This document shows, piece after piece, positions 1-8,590 of a DNA stretch of 64,000 nt. The stretch is from Acetobacter orientalis (GTDB taxonomy: Bacteria > Pseudomonadota > Alphaproteobacteria > Acetobacterales > Acetobacteraceae): positions 62,001-126,000 of the forward strand of contig NZ_BAMX01000002.1 of NCBI RefSeq assembly GCF_000963965.1. Direction: 5' to 3'. The stretch's first letter is position 1; each line of letters begins with the position of its first letter. A program made the translations under genes and the position numbers. Under the pieces are notes generated by a model that saw only the letters and a list, made by a program, of their open reading frames with translations, had not been told where the DNA came from and did not search any database.

Positions 1-1271
1 CCTTGTGGCACGCAGGCTTGGCTATTGGCTGGCGGGTAGAAAAACGCATGCCCAACGGCTGGCCCGCCCTCTTCTACCGGGAAACGAATTGTCTCTGGTC
101 GGGAAATATCGCCTGAATGCAAAGTTAAGGCCGCAGCACGGCGGAGTATGTTCTGTGGCCCGCCATCAGGTGTGCCCACAACAATGGCAGGCAGGGCATC
201 GGCTGGGGCATCGAGCCATGCAAAACGGCCATCTAACAGCGCTATGGGGCATTGGTCTGGGGCAGCATTGAAGGCCTTAGCCTGCCCCGTAGCGGCCACC
301 ACATGGCAGCGTGCGCTGCCATCTTGCACAGCCAGCACCACAGCACCGCCCTGCGGCAACAGTTGGTAGCTGCTTTGGCCAAATACCCATGCGGGTTGGC
401 CTATTTCCCCCTCCGGCATGGGGCAGGGTGTAAGGGCAACATCACTCTGGGCTAAACTCTCTGGGGCAATGCGCCAAACTGTCCATGCGCCGTTACGGTC
501 TGAAAGAACGTGCAGGCTACCGTCTGGGGCAAAACGTGGTTCTATGAGCGATTCGGGTTGGGTCGCCCCAGCCAGAACGTGCCGGTCTTGCAGGCTGGTA
601 ACGGCTCCATTTTTATCTCGGGCTATTGTGGCACCGCATAAGCGTGTGGCGTCCCACGGCATATTGGGGTGTTGCCACTCAACCCATGCCAGAAAGTGGC
701 CATCAGGCGAGACCGTGGGGGCCGCCAGAAAATCTGGCCCCGTATGTAAAACAACCTCCAGCCCCGGTGCTTGGCCATTTTGCACCGTAAACGCCACAAG
801 GGCCGCTTTAGGCTCGCCTGCAACGCGGTGGTCTTCTCGCACGGCTAAAAGCAGTGTGCCCTGCGCTACAAAACGTAGGTCTGCGTAGCGCACCCCTTCT
901 GTATTGCTCAGGCACACAGGGGGGCTTTGAGGTGTAAGCACGACCCACAACGCACCAGAACGTTTTTCTGAAAACGCAATTTTACCCTGCTGCACAGCAT
1001 AGGGCGCACCGCCATATTCGTGCACGCGGGTGCCAATATCGTACATATCTGGCAGCACGTCATGCGCTGGTGTGCCCTCTTGCCAACGGCACAAAACGGT
1101 ACGGCCTTTTTCTGCAGGGCGGCGCTCCAGCCAGTAAACGGCATTGCCATCAACCCGTACCTCAGACAAAGCCAGCGCTTTGCCCGCCACCAGATCAACC
1201 GTAACGGGAGAGGGCCACGTGCCGCAGGGCATGGGCACGGCAGAAGACGCTAAGGAGGATGGAACAGACAT
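1..1271 (-). CDS. S9-family serine peptidase (prolyl oligopeptidase-like), N-terminal part, cut by window edge
   Basis: An open frame reads from an ATG at 1271 to the left edge without a stop (423 codons), so the C-terminal part lies outside the window. The visible part is the beta-propeller region of S9C-type acylaminoacyl/dipeptidyl peptidases: RVHEYGGAPY at about residues 82-91, SPDG at 188-191 and the typical W..HPNMPWD block at 199-207. The catalytic alpha/beta-hydrolase domain with the Ser-Asp-His triad is not visible, so activity cannot be judged. There is no signal peptide, which suggests a cytoplasmic enzyme. The ribosome-binding site before the chosen ATG is weak, and Met14 is an alternative start. 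The family call is firm; the substrate is unknown. Confidence 0.85.
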   Translation of the reverse strand, partial: MSVPSSLASSAVPMPCGTWPSPVTVDLVAGKALALSEVRVDGNAVYWLERRPAEKGRTVLCRWQEGTPAHDVLPDMYDIGTRVHEYGGAPYAVQQGKIAFSEKRSGALWVVLTPQSPPVCLSNTEGVRYADLRFVAQGTLLLAVREDHRVAGEPKAALVAFTVQNGQAPGLEVVLHTGPDFLAAPTVSPDGHFLAWVEWQHPNMPWDATRLCGATIARDKNGAVTSLQDRHVLAGATQPESLIEPRFAPDGSLHVLSDRNGAWTVWRIAPESLAQSDVALTPCPMPEGEIGQPAWVFGQSSYQLLPQGGAVVLAVQDGSARCHVVAATGQAKAFNAAPDQCPIALLDGRFAWLDAPADALPAIVVGTPDGGPQNILRRAAALTLHSGDISRPETIRFPVEEGGPAVGHAFFYPPANSQACVPQ

Positions 1272-1434
1272 GGCAGAGATATTTCCCGCTAAACAAAACA
1301 GACCACCTGCCCCACCTTAAAACGGCAGAGAAAGCGGCAAGACATCCGGCTTATCTTCGGGCATGATGCAACTTGTCTCAACCCTACAAAGTTATGGGTT
1401 AAAACCGTGCGTGGGGCTTTTGCCTTTCTGACCT

Positions 1435-2184
1435 GTGCCCGGCAGGCTTGACACCTTGCCCACTACAGGGTTCCTGCCAAACCTGTATTTAACAACACTG
1501 GATGCCCTAGTCCTGTTACACGCACTTGAATCCTTCTTCTCGCTCCAGCACCTTAACAGCCTGTTTGCGCAGTATGGCTATGCTGTTGTTGGTATTGTGG
1601 TGATGCTGGAAAGCATGGGCCTGCCTTTACCAGCAGAAAGTATTATTATTACCAGTGCCCTTTTTTGCGCCACCACCCATAAGCTGAGCATTACCGGCAT
1701 TATTATTGCCGCCGTAGCTGGCGCAATTATGGGAGATAATTTTGGCTACCTGATAGGCCGCGCCCTTGGCTTAAAGCTACTGCAAAAATACGGGCCCAAA
1801 GTGGGCCTAACCCCAGAGCGCCTGCTGCTAGGCCGCTATGTCTTTTTAAAACATGGTGGCTCGGTTGTATTTTTTGGCCGCTTTATTGCCGTGCTGCGCA
1901 TGTTTGTTGCTCTGTTAGCCGGAGCGAACCATATGCCGTGGCATACGTTTTTATGGCACAACGCGTTGGGTGGACTATGTTGGGCGGGAGGGTATGCCAT
2001 TTGTACCTACTTGCTCGGTAACGAGGTGCTCAAACTTTCTGGCCCTGTAGGGCTTGGTTTTGGTGCCTGTGCGGCCATTGCCATTGTGGCCTCGTTCCTG
2101 TTCCTCAAACGCAACGAGAAACGCCTGACGGAGGAAGCCATGAAAGCAGCAGAAAAAGACGAAAACCTGCGGATAACACCGTAA
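1435..2184 (+). CDS. DedA/VTT-domain membrane protein
   Basis: A 249-residue polytopic inner-membrane protein of the DedA family, whose members support envelope homeostasis and are thought to translocate lipids. Family marks are ESMGLPLPAES at about 59-69, the GDNFGYLIGR segment at 100-109 and FFGRFIAVLRMFVALLAGA at about 146-164, which carries the conserved arginines. The GTG at 1435 is the first start in the open frame; the first 25-30 residues look non-conserved, so the true start may be further in. The stop overlaps the ATG of the next gene (TAATG), which indicates translational coupling with the SDR gene. The C-terminus ends in a short charged tail. The function of this member is not known. 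Confidence 0.9.
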   Translation: MPGRLDTLPTTGFLPNLYLTTLDALVLLHALESFFSLQHLNSLFAQYGYAVVGIVVMLESMGLPLPAESIIITSALFCATTHKLSITGIIIAAVAGAIMGDNFGYLIGRALGLKLLQKYGPKVGLTPERLLLGRYVFLKHGGSVVFFGRFIAVLRMFVALLAGANHMPWHTFLWHNALGGLCWAGGYAICTYLLGNEVLKLSGPVGLGFGACAAIAIVASFLFLKRNEKRLTEEAMKAAEKDENLRITP

Positions 2185-3134
2185 TGATAGGCCAAAACCA
2201 ATGGTCTGTTACGGCCAAACAGCCAAGCCTTGCAGGGCGTACCGCCCTTGTAACAGGTGGTAATAGCGGGCTTGGGTTTGAAACCGCCTGCGGCCTAGCC
2301 ACACGTGGCGCCCGCCTGCTTTTGCCCGTACGTAACCCAGAGCGTGGCCAACAGGCCGCCCAAGCCATTTTGGCACGCTGCCCCACGGCAACGCTTGAGC
2401 TATTGCCCCTAGACCTTAGCGCGTTAGCCTCTATTGCCGCTTGCGCCACAGCCGTTGCACAGCACACCGACCGGCTGGATTTTTTAATTAACAATGCGGG
2501 CGTTATGGCCCCAGCCCACAGGCAAGAAACCCAAGATGGGTTTGAGCTACAGTTTGGCACCAACCATCTGGGCCATTTTGCCCTAACCTACCACCTACGG
2601 CCCTTGCTGGAAGCCGCACCCGGTGGGGGTGTTGTTGTAACTGTAGCAAGCCTTGCGGCCTGCAAAGGCTCTATCCATTTTGATGATTTGCAGTTTCGCC
2701 ACCGCTACAGCCCGTTTGGGGCGTACCAGCAAAGCAAACTGGCTAACCTGATTTTTGCGCGAGAACTTGCCCGCCGTGCAGGCGATGCAGGCTGGAACCT
2801 CCACTCCCGCGCGGCCCACCCGGGTTGGTCTTCAACTTCTATTATTGCCAATGGGCCTGCCTCTACGCTGCCTTCTGCCCTTGCTGCAACACAGCGTACC
2901 CTAGGCACAGCCGTTTTGCGCATTATGGGCCAGTCTGCCGCGCGGGGGGCTGAACCCCTGCTTTATGCCGCCCTAGCCCCCACCGCCCGCGATGGAGATT
3001 ATTACGGCCCCCAAGGCAGGCATGAGCGCCGGGGCCCACCGGGGCCAGCATATGTGCCGCCTACCGCCCTTAAAGCCAGCACGGCTGAGAGACTTTGGGC
3101 TGCGTCTGAGCGGCTAACGGGGTTAGGCTGGTAA
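2184..3134 (+). CDS. Short-chain dehydrogenase/reductase (retinol dehydrogenase-like)
   Basis: A 316-residue classical SDR that should catalyse an NAD(P)-dependent oxidation or reduction of a small alcohol or carbonyl compound. The cofactor motif TGGNSGLG is at residues 24-31, NNAG at 103-106, the catalytic Ser at about 156, and YQQSK (Tyr181, Lys185) completes the active site. The length and the FGTNHLGHF segment resemble the RDH/WWOX-like branch. The ATG overlaps the last base of the DedA stop codon, so the two are translated from one message. The substrate cannot be deduced. No terminator with a U-run was seen in the 80 bases before the convergent helicase gene. Confidence 0.9.
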   Translation: MIGQNQWSVTAKQPSLAGRTALVTGGNSGLGFETACGLATRGARLLLPVRNPERGQQAAQAILARCPTATLELLPLDLSALASIAACATAVAQHTDRLDFLINNAGVMAPAHRQETQDGFELQFGTNHLGHFALTYHLRPLLEAAPGGGVVVTVASLAACKGSIHFDDLQFRHRYSPFGAYQQSKLANLIFARELARRAGDAGWNLHSRAAHPGWSSTSIIANGPASTLPSALAATQRTLGTAVLRIMGQSAARGAEPLLYAALAPTARDGDYYGPQGRHERRGPPGPAYVPPTALKASTAERLWAASERLTGLGW

Positions 3135-3214
3135 AACCAGCCGCCCCTCCGGCAGCCCCTGCCGTATGGGGCTTAAACACGGCGCAATTTGCCTAGCCGC
3201 TTTTAAACAACGCC

Positions 3215-5581
3215 TTATTTTTTAACGTGGCGCTCACGCCGCGAAGACGTGCGGCTGTGGCTTTGCTGGCGTAGAACGTTTTCAATCCATTCATTGAGTT
3301 TACGTGTTGTGTCTTCAGCTTCTTCACGGTCTGGGTAAAAGTCTGGAAAGCGCAGGGCCAACCACCGCCATGCCACCAAGCGTTTATGGCGCTTTTCGGC
3401 CCGCTCCAGCTCTTCACGGCTGGCGCGCTCACTCGGGGGTAAACGGCCTGTACCGGGGGGGAGCACACGGCGGCCCGCCGCGTGGTCTGCTGCCCATGCA
3501 ACAAGGCGGCGTATGCCGTTGTCTCGGTCATCAACCGGGCACATGGCGTAAGACCAGCGCGTGGTAAGATCCAGCCCTTCCACCCCTTCAAGAGCCGAGG
3601 CAATATCGAACGCCTGCTCCATGTCTGCCAAGCGGTAGTTGGGGTCATCTTTACGCAGCACAGCTCTATGAATACGCGACAACACACCATACAGGCTTTG
3701 GGAGCCAATTTCGGCCGCAACAGCTTTCACAATATCTGCATCGGGCTGCACATAGGGGCGTAGGTCGTCTTGTAATTCGGTATCGGCTTCAAGTTGGCGG
3801 CGCACAAATGTGGGGCTACCCGCCCCGGCCAGTACGGCTACGGTGCCAACCTCGTGCTTGCCATAGCGGCCTGCACGCCCCCCAATCTGTTTAACCTCTT
3901 GCACGGTTAGGTCTCGGGTTTGGCGGCCATCAAACTTTTTAAGGGCCGCAAACACCACACGCTTAATAGACAGGTTAAGCCCCATGCCAATGGCATCGGT
4001 GGCGATCAGAATATCTGCGGCACCCGAGTTAAAGCGCTGGGCCTCGGCACGGCGCACTTCTGGGCTGAGCGCCCCATACACCACAGCGACCCGCTTACCA
4101 TGCTGCATAAGGGCAGCACGCAAATCGAGCACCTCGCGGCGGGAGAAAGCAATTAAGGCATCACCCGTAGTCAGGTCTGCCAGTTTCACTGGGTGGGCTG
4201 CTGCCCGTAATGGGCTTTTGCGCTCAAGCGAAATTTCGTCCAGCGGGTCGCCGCACAGTTCGGCAATACGCCGCACCATAGGAATACAATCTGGCGCGCC
4301 CAGAATATACAAATGCCGGGCGGGTGCCCCCATAATGGCGGCTGTCCATGCGGCCCCGCGGTCTGTGTCAAACAGCATCTGGGCTTCATCAATCACGGCA
4401 ACATCAACCGGGTTGTAGAAGGGGCACATTTCTACCGTAGCCGCCAAATGCTTGCTGCTTGGTATGGTAATACGCTCCTCACCCGTAGCCAAAGACGCCT
4501 CAACCCCACGGGCTGCCAGTGCCTCACGGAATTCGTGGGCCAGCAGGCGCAAGGGCGCCAGTGCCAGCCCGCTCTCGGCTTGGGCCAAAGCATTGAGTGC
4601 CGTGTAAGACTTACCGCTATTGGTCGGCCCGGTCACAAGGGTAATGCGCCGGTTAAGGGCGCGGGCTGTACGAAAGTGAGCCGCGTACCGGTCTAGGGCT
4701 GCTACGCGCGCAATGACAGAGTTAGCAACCTTGCGCCCCATATCGGCCTGCACGCGCGGGCTACCGGGGGGAGTGGGGCCACCTGTACCGCTGCGCCACT
4801 CGCCCAGCTTATCGCGCAGGGTAGCAAGCTCGACGGGGTCAAACTCCCACCGCTCCCGCCCGCCCGATTCGCGCACTTTACGCGCAACGGGCAGCCTGTT
4901 TTCGGCTATCCAGCGTAGCGCTTCTTTGTGCGAGCAGCGCAAAATACGCGGCACGTCTTTGAAAGAAACAAGGCTTTCTTCCCACGCGCTAAGACGTTGC
5001 TCTTCCTGCTGGCGTTTTTCTTGCGCGGTACGCTCAATGGTATGAGCGGTTTTTTGGCGCTGGGCCTCTTCCTTACGGGCCGTGTCTAAAAAGGGGTCGC
5101 CTTCTGGCAGGCCAAAGGCAACGGCAATAGCCATAAGCAAAAGGTCTGTCTGGCCCGGTGAGAGCACACGCCCGGTATCCAGCAGGTCTGCCTGTATGGC
5201 TTCAAACACTTTGCGCGGGCTTGGCGCGTAAGAGCGCAGGCGCTCCTCTGCCACGGGGGCCAGTGCACGCTCTAGGGCGGCATCATCCGCCTCGGGGTCG
5301 GTTATAGTGCCGACAGCCTGCTCAATTTCGTCGCGGTTTATCCAGATTCGGCCACTGCGGCGTGTTAGGTCTACAAGGCGCGAAATACGCTTTTTGCGGC
5401 GCACAGTGCACACAATATCGCGCAAGGTTTCATCGGGCACATCTCGCGCGCCGGGCTCTAGGGCGCGGGCAACGCGGCGCAGAACCTCCTGCTCTTCCTT
5501 GGGTTCAACAACCAGACCTGTGCGGGCCATGGCATGGACAAACGCCTCACGGGCGGGGGAGGCATAAGGTTCAGACGTCAT
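3215..5581 (-). CDS. SUV3-like DExH helicase with N-terminal helix-turn-helix-like segment
   Basis: A 788-residue superfamily 2 helicase of the SUV3/SUPV3L1 type, expected to unwind RNA using ATP. Walker A GPTNSGKS is at 318-325, the DExH-box variant DEAQ at 398-401, ATDAIGMGLNL at about 528-538 and motif VI QIGGRAGR at 565-572. Before the motor lie about 300 residues rich in charged and helical sequence; residues 205-262 look like a MerR/excisionase-type winged helix (ILRCSHKEALRWIAENRLPV). The C-terminus is a basic tail. A second SUV3-like gene lies at 19098-21692 with the motor at its extreme N-terminus, so the two are not recent duplicates. The cellular role is unknown. Confidence 0.88.
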   Translation of the reverse strand: MTSEPYASPAREAFVHAMARTGLVVEPKEEQEVLRRVARALEPGARDVPDETLRDIVCTVRRKKRISRLVDLTRRSGRIWINRDEIEQAVGTITDPEADDAALERALAPVAEERLRSYAPSPRKVFEAIQADLLDTGRVLSPGQTDLLLMAIAVAFGLPEGDPFLDTARKEEAQRQKTAHTIERTAQEKRQQEEQRLSAWEESLVSFKDVPRILRCSHKEALRWIAENRLPVARKVRESGGRERWEFDPVELATLRDKLGEWRSGTGGPTPPGSPRVQADMGRKVANSVIARVAALDRYAAHFRTARALNRRITLVTGPTNSGKSYTALNALAQAESGLALAPLRLLAHEFREALAARGVEASLATGEERITIPSSKHLAATVEMCPFYNPVDVAVIDEAQMLFDTDRGAAWTAAIMGAPARHLYILGAPDCIPMVRRIAELCGDPLDEISLERKSPLRAAAHPVKLADLTTGDALIAFSRREVLDLRAALMQHGKRVAVVYGALSPEVRRAEAQRFNSGAADILIATDAIGMGLNLSIKRVVFAALKKFDGRQTRDLTVQEVKQIGGRAGRYGKHEVGTVAVLAGAGSPTFVRRQLEADTELQDDLRPYVQPDADIVKAVAAEIGSQSLYGVLSRIHRAVLRKDDPNYRLADMEQAFDIASALEGVEGLDLTTRWSYAMCPVDDRDNGIRRLVAWAADHAAGRRVLPPGTGRLPPSERASREELERAEKRHKRLVAWRWLALRFPDFYPDREEAEDTTRKLNEWIENVLRQQSHSRTSSRRERHVKK

Positions 5582-5655
5582 GGTGTTATTCTTGCGCTAT
5601 CAGGCGCACGGGAACAATGCCTGACCCCACGACTCTGCCCTGTTTTTGTGCGGGT

Positions 5656-5673
5656 GCGTGTTTTCAAACACGC
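5656..5673. promoter_or_regulatory. Perfect 18-base palindrome upstream of the helicase gene
   Basis: Two 8-base arms (GCGTGTTT / AAACACGC) flank a 2-base centre. The site lies 75 bases before the helicase ATG and about 350 bases before fpr, inside a 437-base gene-free stretch (5582-6018). It has no adjacent U-run, so an operator for a dimeric regulator fits better than a terminator. The regulator is unknown. Nothing else convincing was seen in this stretch. Confidence 0.3.
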
Positions 5674-6018
5674 CCACATAACAGCACAATAGAGAATCTA
5701 CGCGGCCACACAGGGGTATGATGCCTCTAAATGCGAAAAAAACAGCCTGTTGCACGCTACAAAATAGGCCTTTATTTGCCCCTTAACCCTTTGTTTGCGC
5801 ACAAAAGACATGCCACCTTTGCACAGAGATAAAGGGGGCCGTGCGCACTTTAAGCTGGCAGAACGCCGCCACAATGCTTAGAAACGCGGCCACAACTTGA
5901 CCAAAGTACGCCCTGTGCCGGGGCTGTTGGGGGCGGTTTACGTCTAAAACCACACCTAACGGGCCAAATGCGCGGGGTATTCTCCTATATCTGCTGCAAG
6001 CGGAGTTTAAAGCGGCCC

Positions 6019-6933
6019 ATGTCTGACACCACAACAGAAACGCTGACCGGAACATTTTCTGACATTCTGCCCAAAATGTCTGCCGATGAAGTGCCCACAG
6101 GCCTTGAACCCGTAGCCGGGCAAGATGGCGTTTGGCACCTTGCAGCCCCCACCAAAGAATACGGCCACCTGTACCCGGCAAAAGTGCTGACCGTACACCA
6201 CTGGACAGACCGGCTCTTCAGCTTCACCACCACCCGTGACCCCGGCCTGCGCTTTGAAAACGGCCAGTTTGCCATGATCGGGATTGAAGTAAACGAAAAG
6301 CCGCTGCTGCGCGCTTATTCGCTGGCTTCTCCTAATTATGAAGATGAGCTGGAGTTTCTCTCCATTGCTGTGCCAGACGGCCCGCTTACGTCTCGCCTAC
6401 GCCACGTTAAAGTGGGTGACACGGTTTTGGTTGGCCGCAAGCCAACAGGCACCCTTATTCTGGACAACCTGCGCCCTGGCCGTAACCTGTACTTCCTGTC
6501 TACAGGCACAGGTCTGGCACCGTTTATGAGCCTGATTAAAGACCCGGCCTGCTACGAAAAGTTTGACCGCGTTATTCTCAGCCATACCGTGCGCCTGTCT
6601 GGTGAGCTGGCATATTACAACCACATTCGCCACGAACTGCCAGAACACGAGTTTTTGGGTGAAGATATTGCAGCCAAACTGCTGTACTACCCCGCCGTAA
6701 CCCGCGAAGAATTTGCCGTAACAGACCGCATTACCAAGCTGATCGAAAACGGCCAAATTTTCCGTGACCTCAACATTCCTGAACTCGACCCAGAACATGA
6801 CCGCGTTATGATCTGTGGGTCTCCAGAAATGCTGGCAGACACAGAAGCCCTGCTTCAGGCACGCGGCTTTGATGAAGGCAACATGTCCAACCCCGGCTCT
6901 TACGTGGTGGAAAAAGCCTTCGCAGGGCGCTAA
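6019..6933 (+). CDS. fpr: Ferredoxin-NADP+ reductase
   Basis: A 304-residue FAD enzyme that exchanges electrons between NADPH and ferredoxin or flavodoxin. The FAD motif RAYS is at 98-101, the pyridine-nucleotide motif STGTGLAPF at 161-169, and HWTDRLFSF and FENGQF at 61-69 and 79-84 are typical of the proteobacterial Fpr subfamily. I prefer the ATG at 6019 (MSDTTTE) because a GGAG lies upstream; an in-frame ATG at 5968 would add 17 non-conserved residues. Even so the protein carries about 45 extra N-terminal residues compared with usual 255-260 residue homologues. The 7Fe ferredoxin gene fdxA at 21861 could encode a partner. gor follows 48 bases later in the same direction. Confidence 0.92.
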   Translation: MSDTTTETLTGTFSDILPKMSADEVPTGLEPVAGQDGVWHLAAPTKEYGHLYPAKVLTVHHWTDRLFSFTTTRDPGLRFENGQFAMIGIEVNEKPLLRAYSLASPNYEDELEFLSIAVPDGPLTSRLRHVKVGDTVLVGRKPTGTLILDNLRPGRNLYFLSTGTGLAPFMSLIKDPACYEKFDRVILSHTVRLSGELAYYNHIRHELPEHEFLGEDIAAKLLYYPAVTREEFAVTDRITKLIENGQIFRDLNIPELDPEHDRVMICGSPEMLADTEALLQARGFDEGNMSNPGSYVVEKAFAGR

Positions 6934-6981
6934 GGGTTAACACACCCTTTTACTGACCCCTTAGCTTAGGAGCCTGCCCCC

Positions 6982-8379
6982 ATGTCCCACGAGTTCGATC
7001 TTCTTGTGATTGGTGCAGGCTCTGGCGGGGTACGCTGCGCCCGCATTGCCGCCAGCCACGGGGCCCGCGTAGCCGTGGTTGAAAGCAGCCATTGGGGCGG
7101 CACCTGCGTAAACATTGGCTGCGTACCAAAAAAACTGATGGTACAGGCCAGCGAATACGGTGATCTGATAGAAGACAGCCACGGTTTTGGCTGGTCTAGC
7201 ACCCGTGGCACCCACAACTGGGCCACCTTAATTGCCGCTAAAGATAAAGAAATTAGCCGCTTAAACGGTATTTATGTGTCTATGCTTGAAAAAGCAGGCA
7301 TTACGCTGTTTACCGGCCATGCCCGCTTTAAAGATGCACAAAGCGTGGTTATTGAGCCCTCCGTACTGGCACCAGACGCAACCCCTCGCACGGTTACAGC
7401 CAAGCGCATTGTTATTGCCACAGGCTCTACGCCGGTAAAGCTCGACATACCGGGTGCTGACTACGCCATTACGTCTGATGACGCGTTTTATTTAAAAGAG
7501 CGCCCCCAGCGCGTTGTGCTTATTGGGAGCGGTTATATTGGCATTGAATTTGCAGGTATTTTTGCAGGCCTCGGCTCTACGGTAGACATGGTGTACCGCC
7601 AAGACCTGCCCCTGCGCGGCTTTGATGAAGACATGCGTGCCGCCATGAAAGAGGCCATTACCGCACGCGGTATTACCCAGCACAGCCATGCCTCCCCCAC
7701 TCAAATTGAGAAAAATGACACAGGCTATGCCGTAACGCTCGATAACGGGCAGGTACTGCAAACAGACTGCGTGTTTATGGCTACAGGCCGCCGCCCAAAA
7801 ATCGATTCTCTGGGGTTAGAAAACGCAGGCGTACAAACCGCCAAAGGCGGGCGCATTACGGTTAATGCACAGCAAGAAACAAGCCAGGCAGGCATTTACG
7901 CTATTGGCGATGTAACAGACCGCATTAACCTAACCCCCGTTGCCATTGCTGAAGGCCACCACTTGGCCGACACGCTATACAGCAAAGAACCACCCCGCAC
8001 TTGGTCTTTGGACACAACGCCTAAAGCTGTCTTTTTCTCTCCCCCCATGGCGTCTGTTGGTTTGTCTGAGGAAGAAGCCGCCAAAAATGGTGTGCTCGAC
8101 ATCTATTTCACGCGCTTTACCCCCATGCGCCACACCCTAAGTGGCCGCAAAGACCGTAAAACGGTCATGAAACTGGTAGTAGACCAAGCCAGCCAGAAGG
8201 TTGTGGGTGCGCATATTTTGGGTGATGACGCCGCAGAAATGCTACAAGGGGTAGCAATAGCCGTAACCGCTGGCCTGCGCAAAATCGACTTTGACCGCAC
8301 TGTGGGCATTCACCCCACATCAGCCGAGGAACTGGTAACCTTACGTACCCGCACGCGTGAGACACCAAAAACCGCTTAA
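6982..8379 (+). CDS. gor: Glutathione-disulfide reductase
   Basis: A 465-residue flavoprotein disulfide reductase that regenerates glutathione with NADPH. The FAD motif GAGSGG is at 11-16, the redox-active pair in GGTCVNIGCVPKK is Cys42/Cys47, a second dinucleotide fold starts with GSGYIGIEFAG near 177, and the C-terminal HPTSAEE (about 444-450) supplies the catalytic His-Glu dyad. The GGTCVNIGCVPKK form and overall length fit glutathione reductase better than lipoamide dehydrogenase or mercuric reductase. A TTAGGAG sequence lies just before the ATG. It follows fpr and may share its transcript. Confidence 0.93.
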   Translation: MSHEFDLLVIGAGSGGVRCARIAASHGARVAVVESSHWGGTCVNIGCVPKKLMVQASEYGDLIEDSHGFGWSSTRGTHNWATLIAAKDKEISRLNGIYVSMLEKAGITLFTGHARFKDAQSVVIEPSVLAPDATPRTVTAKRIVIATGSTPVKLDIPGADYAITSDDAFYLKERPQRVVLIGSGYIGIEFAGIFAGLGSTVDMVYRQDLPLRGFDEDMRAAMKEAITARGITQHSHASPTQIEKNDTGYAVTLDNGQVLQTDCVFMATGRRPKIDSLGLENAGVQTAKGGRITVNAQQETSQAGIYAIGDVTDRINLTPVAIAEGHHLADTLYSKEPPRTWSLDTTPKAVFFSPPMASVGLSEEEAAKNGVLDIYFTRFTPMRHTLSGRKDRKTVMKLVVDQASQKVVGAHILGDDAAEMLQGVAIAVTAGLRKIDFDRTVGIHPTSAEELVTLRTRTRETPKTA

Positions 8380-8590
8380 CCGACACACGACCTACACGCT
8401 GGCACCTACTCCCCCCTTTATACGGTAGGGTGTGGGGTAGCGCCCACGTTGCACACTGGCTCGCTCTATACAGTGGGTAGCTAGTCTTGCGCCTTGCTGT
8501 GTTTTTACCTTTTGCGTTTTAACGCCTGTGTTTTGCCGCCCCTTTTCTGGCATACAGTGCGTGCTGCCATAACTCAGGGAAAAAAAGCCC

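Noticed and set aside
418-888. 156-codon plus-strand ORF in the first kilobase
   Set aside because: It is a shadow of the S9 peptidase gene on the minus strand, whose frame is open to the window edge and carries family motifs.
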